A DNA stretch of 64,000 bases, taken from contig CP066225.1 in NCBI GenBank assembly GCA_016350165.1, forward strand, positions 1,674,001 to 1,738,000, read 5' to 3'. A program made the position numbers and the translations under genes. This document shows positions 61,543 to 64,000 of the stretch, one piece after another; positions within the stretch are counted from its first letter, which is position 1; each line of letters begins with the position of its first letter. This DNA is from Planctomycetota bacterium. Its GTDB lineage: Bacteria > Planctomycetota > Phycisphaerae > Phycisphaerales > Phycisphaeraceae. The notes below the pieces were generated by a model. It ran no database searches and was not told the origin of the DNA. It worked only from the letters and a program-made list of their open reading frames with translations.

Positions 61543-63630
61543 TTGAACAAAATCTCACCATCGTTTAGCCGATATGTGAGTCATCGCTATCATGGCGCGA
61601 TTTTTATTTTAACTTTATTGTCATTGTTATTGATCGCTGCTGTTGTTTTTTATGTACTAAACGTTGGTAAACATATTCAAGGACGAGTGGTAACGCAAAA
61701 TGCTGCGGATGCTGCGGTCATGGCTGGGGCATCTGAAGTTGCAAGAACATTTAACACGATTGCAATGAACAACACACAAATTGTTCGCAATCTAGCTGCT
61801 ATCAATTTAATACATTCGATTCCACAAGCTGTTGATTACACAATCACATCTGACCTTGAAAAAAAAGATGGTGACCTAACAGCAGTTTTTAATGCGCTAT
61901 GGTATCAGCATCACTCAGAAGGGCCATTCATTCCATGGTATCGCACGATGCTGAAACGTACGCTATATGGATATCGTGGCAGCTTAACAAATGTATATCC
62001 ACAGATCCAAGAATTAGAACGTTTGTATATTGGGAAACGTGGCAAAATTAATCAACTGACTAAGTATAGAGATCATGGCAGAGGTGATTTATGGAAATCC
62101 ATTTATACAATGCATCGCCAAAATACAGCGTTAGTGAAATCTTTAAATGAGCGGATGCAGCTTGCGACATGGGAATGCGCAAAGACGAATATTCGTGAAA
62201 GTCGAGAATCAGGTGGGATTTTGCTACCTGTGAAAATTCGAACTCCGATTATGATCGGGCACTTTGATGATTTTGAACGTCCTCTAAAAAGGGGAATGCT
62301 GCCGGGACCTGACTATACTGAATTTATCAGAAACGATGACTTACGAACGGGCTTTGGACATGTAGATCATCCCATAGAAAATCGCGGGCCTTGGGATACA
62401 CTTTTTGGTTGGCGTGAACTTGAGGGTGAGGAGTTTGATGATAATGAGATTATTACAGCGTCACCTGGGAAACCACCACGAAGACGTAAATATATTACGA
62501 GCGAACATATTAAAACAGCGTACCGTACATACGGACCTCAAGAATGGATGATTAATAAGTTATTTGGCAGCAATGACATCAATTCCCCCGGAGCATATAC
62601 ACTTTTTGACGAACGTATCAAAGATTTTTCATCGTATAAACTCGATTATTTATTTCCGGGCGATCGTGCTCCGCAGATCCGTAGAATGTATAAGCCTAAC
62701 TGGGAGATAGATCTAGTTGTTGATAATACGCGAATGCATGACATCAATACTTACAGTATTGAACAGTACCATCAAGAAATGAAGATTACGCCTCCACCAT
62801 GGGCCGAGGGAGCTTCACTGTATTTGATATGTGAAATTAAAAGTCGTACCGCATTCAACTACGGCATACCGGGAACAAGAGGTAAAACGTGGAACTATAT
62901 CAAACGATACGAACTCCCCTATCCATACTTAGCATCCACTAGAGATCGTAAAACAGGTTATGCGTTAATTCAGCCTGAAACGCCTATTTCTTATAAGAAA
63001 ATAAACCCACACGTTGAAGAATACATAAGCTCATACAAAACTGATCCCAACAATTTTGAACATGGCGGGGACTCTGAAATCAATTTGCCGCCAAGAATCG
63101 TTGGACGGTTTCCTGATGGCTCATTCCAATACAAGTCACAAAAGGTTTACTGGCTGGTTTATCGTGTATTTTTGGCTACTGATTTTCATGATCTTAGACA
63201 AGGCACCTTACCAATACCTAATCCCCATGAAGGCTTTGATCGCAATTTATCATCATCTCCCGCACCGTATGATTTCATTCAAGGTTCGATGCCGGCCGGA
63301 AATGAGCAAACAGAAGATCGGATGAAATTTTTGAGCGTTGTCTATCAGGATGACCGGGCGGAAATTTGGCCTGATCGATTTGATCGTAATCGTCATTACC
63401 CTAATCAAGTTAGTGTGGCTCAAGCAAAAATATACAACAATCACTCATGGGATTTGTGGACACAAATGTGGCACGCGCAATTAGAGCCTGTGCAGTCATA
63501 TGACACGTGGGCTGATGAATACAATGAAGGTGATGTGCTAGATATTGTTCATGAAGATCCGGAAGTCATTTTTGAACTTGGCAAATACTTAGAGAGTGTC
63601 AAGAAGATGTCTGATTACGGGAAGCATTAA
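61543..63630 (+). CDS. TadG-like Flp pilus assembly protein (copy 1)
   Basis: About 695 residues. I prefer the TTG at 61543 with AGGGGC seven bases before it; the frame also opens at a GTG at 61507. The hydrophobic segment (IFILTLLSLLLIAAVVFYVL) is followed by NVGKHIQGRVVTQNAADAAV, MAGASEVARTFNTIAMNNTQ, the usual TadG entry with the QNAADAA motif. The remaining large exterior domain has no motif known to me (e.g. REESGGILLPVKIRTP-like stretch near 230, ESRESGGILLPVKIRTPIMI). An identical layout starts again at 63631, indicating tandem duplication. Confidence 0.78.
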   Translation: MNKISPSFSRYVSHRYHGAIFILTLLSLLLIAAVVFYVLNVGKHIQGRVVTQNAADAAVMAGASEVARTFNTIAMNNTQIVRNLAAINLIHSIPQAVDYTITSDLEKKDGDLTAVFNALWYQHHSEGPFIPWYRTMLKRTLYGYRGSLTNVYPQIQELERLYIGKRGKINQLTKYRDHGRGDLWKSIYTMHRQNTALVKSLNERMQLATWECAKTNIRESRESGGILLPVKIRTPIMIGHFDDFERPLKRGMLPGPDYTEFIRNDDLRTGFGHVDHPIENRGPWDTLFGWRELEGEEFDDNEIITASPGKPPRRRKYITSEHIKTAYRTYGPQEWMINKLFGSNDINSPGAYTLFDERIKDFSSYKLDYLFPGDRAPQIRRMYKPNWEIDLVVDNTRMHDINTYSIEQYHQEMKITPPPWAEGASLYLICEIKSRTAFNYGIPGTRGKTWNYIKRYELPYPYLASTRDRKTGYALIQPETPISYKKINPHVEEYISSYKTDPNNFEHGGDSEINLPPRIVGRFPDGSFQYKSQKVYWLVYRVFLATDFHDLRQGTLPIPNPHEGFDRNLSSSPAPYDFIQGSMPAGNEQTEDRMKFLSVVYQDDRAEIWPDRFDRNRHYPNQVSVAQAKIYNNHSWDLWTQMWHAQLEPVQSYDTWADEYNEGDVLDIVHEDPEVIFELGKYLESVKKMSDYGKH

Positions 63631-64000
63631 ATGAGCACAAATGGTGCATTTAAAAATAAGAACATCAGTGCATTACTACATCGTTCTTGTGGAGTGATTT
63701 TCGTTCTTACACTTCTATCTTTATTACTTATTGCTGCAGTTGTGTTTTATGTTTTAAATGTTGGCAAACACGTACAAGAGCGCGTGGTTACACAAAATGC
63801 GGCTGATACTGCAGTAATTGCAGGCACAACCGAAATAACACGTACTTTTAATACAATTGCAATGAACAATGTGCAATGTGTTCGCAATCTCGCATTAATT
63901 AACATACTCGATTCAGTACCACAAGCATTAGACTATACGATCACTTCCTTTCATGAAAGAAAAGATGGCGACCTAACAGCATTACATCATGTACTTGAAT
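63631..64000 (+). CDS. TadG-like protein (copy 2), cut by the window edge
   Basis: The ATG at 63631 follows directly after the stop of copy 1. The frame is open to the end of the window (123 codons). After MSTNGAFKNKNISALLHRSC it reads GVIFVLTLLSLLLIAAVVFY and VLNVGKHVQERVVTQNAADT, then AVIAGTTEITRTFNTIAMNN and ALDYTITSFHERKDGDLTAL, paralleling copy 1 almost residue by residue. The proteins probably assemble together or exchange roles. The remainder lies outside the window. Confidence 0.8.
   Translation, partial: MSTNGAFKNKNISALLHRSCGVIFVLTLLSLLLIAAVVFYVLNVGKHVQERVVTQNAADTAVIAGTTEITRTFNTIAMNNVQCVRNLALINILDSVPQALDYTITSFHERKDGDLTALHHVLE

Noticed and set aside
1-64000. tRNA, rRNA, CRISPR arrays, insertion sequences
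   Set aside because: Looked for in all gaps; no cloverleaf-like folds, regular spacer repeats, transposase motifs or terminal repeats were seen.

Overview
The window reads as chromosomal DNA of a planctomycete, most likely class Phycisphaerae. This is inferred from a pseudopilin with the LPALGAARATAR signature, a PEP-CTERM protein ending in RRKR, a GspE/PilB ATPase with an FHA head, several membrane proteins built around a CGYD...CPECGW zinc ribbon, and moderate GC. I see no rRNA, tRNA, CRISPR array, insertion sequence or prophage. Almost all of the sequence is coding, with many short operons on both strands.

Layout. 0-2.6 kb: pseudopilin, PEP-CTERM protein and LacI regulator with a pair of palindromic operators. 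2.8-8.9 kb: three tandem paralogous secreted proteins; the first is fused to a pilin-like module and the second has a possible structured leader RNA. 9-18.8 kb: two membrane proteins, an orphan ABC-2 permease, a SCO1 copper protein, two related membrane/helical proteins, a Ca/Na antiporter and a MocR-type regulator. 18.9-27.3 kb: small protein, DUF2330 protein with inserted membrane helices, ruvB, FHA-GspE and lysA. 27.7-35.6 kb: PAS histidine kinase, cysteine desulfurase, clan GH-O-like glycosidase, and an MBOAT/SGNH pair for polysaccharide acylation. 35.6-47 kb: pyrE, SDR, a family of zinc-ribbon membrane proteins, an ECF sigma factor with a membrane partner, and an RlaP-like nucleotidyltransferase. 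47-60 kb: BCCT transporter, two tandem methylmalonyl-CoA decarboxylase-like genes, a cation transporter, an OPA-type transporter, then amino-acid catabolism (ald, Lrp/AsnC regulator, DUF1338, astD, astA). 60.6-64 kb: TadE-like gene followed by two tandem TadG-like genes, the last cut by the window edge.

The most unusual signal lies between genes. Three islands (about 12.93-13.23, 25.22-25.56 and 43.50-43.74 kb) carry A/T runs spaced about 10 bp apart, which is the helical repeat and predicts curved DNA. The same islands hold GTGCGC/GCGCAC hairpins that I did not notice elsewhere. Base composition is also odd: the plus strand alternates between C-rich and G-rich domains several kb long that ignore gene orientation and switch inside genes, and each of the three clear G-rich domains contains one island. 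A second theme is re-use of pilin parts: the LPALGAAR helix end and the HxnDG-like tail occur in a secreted protein, a DUF2330 protein and a sigma-factor partner that are not ordinary pseudopilins.
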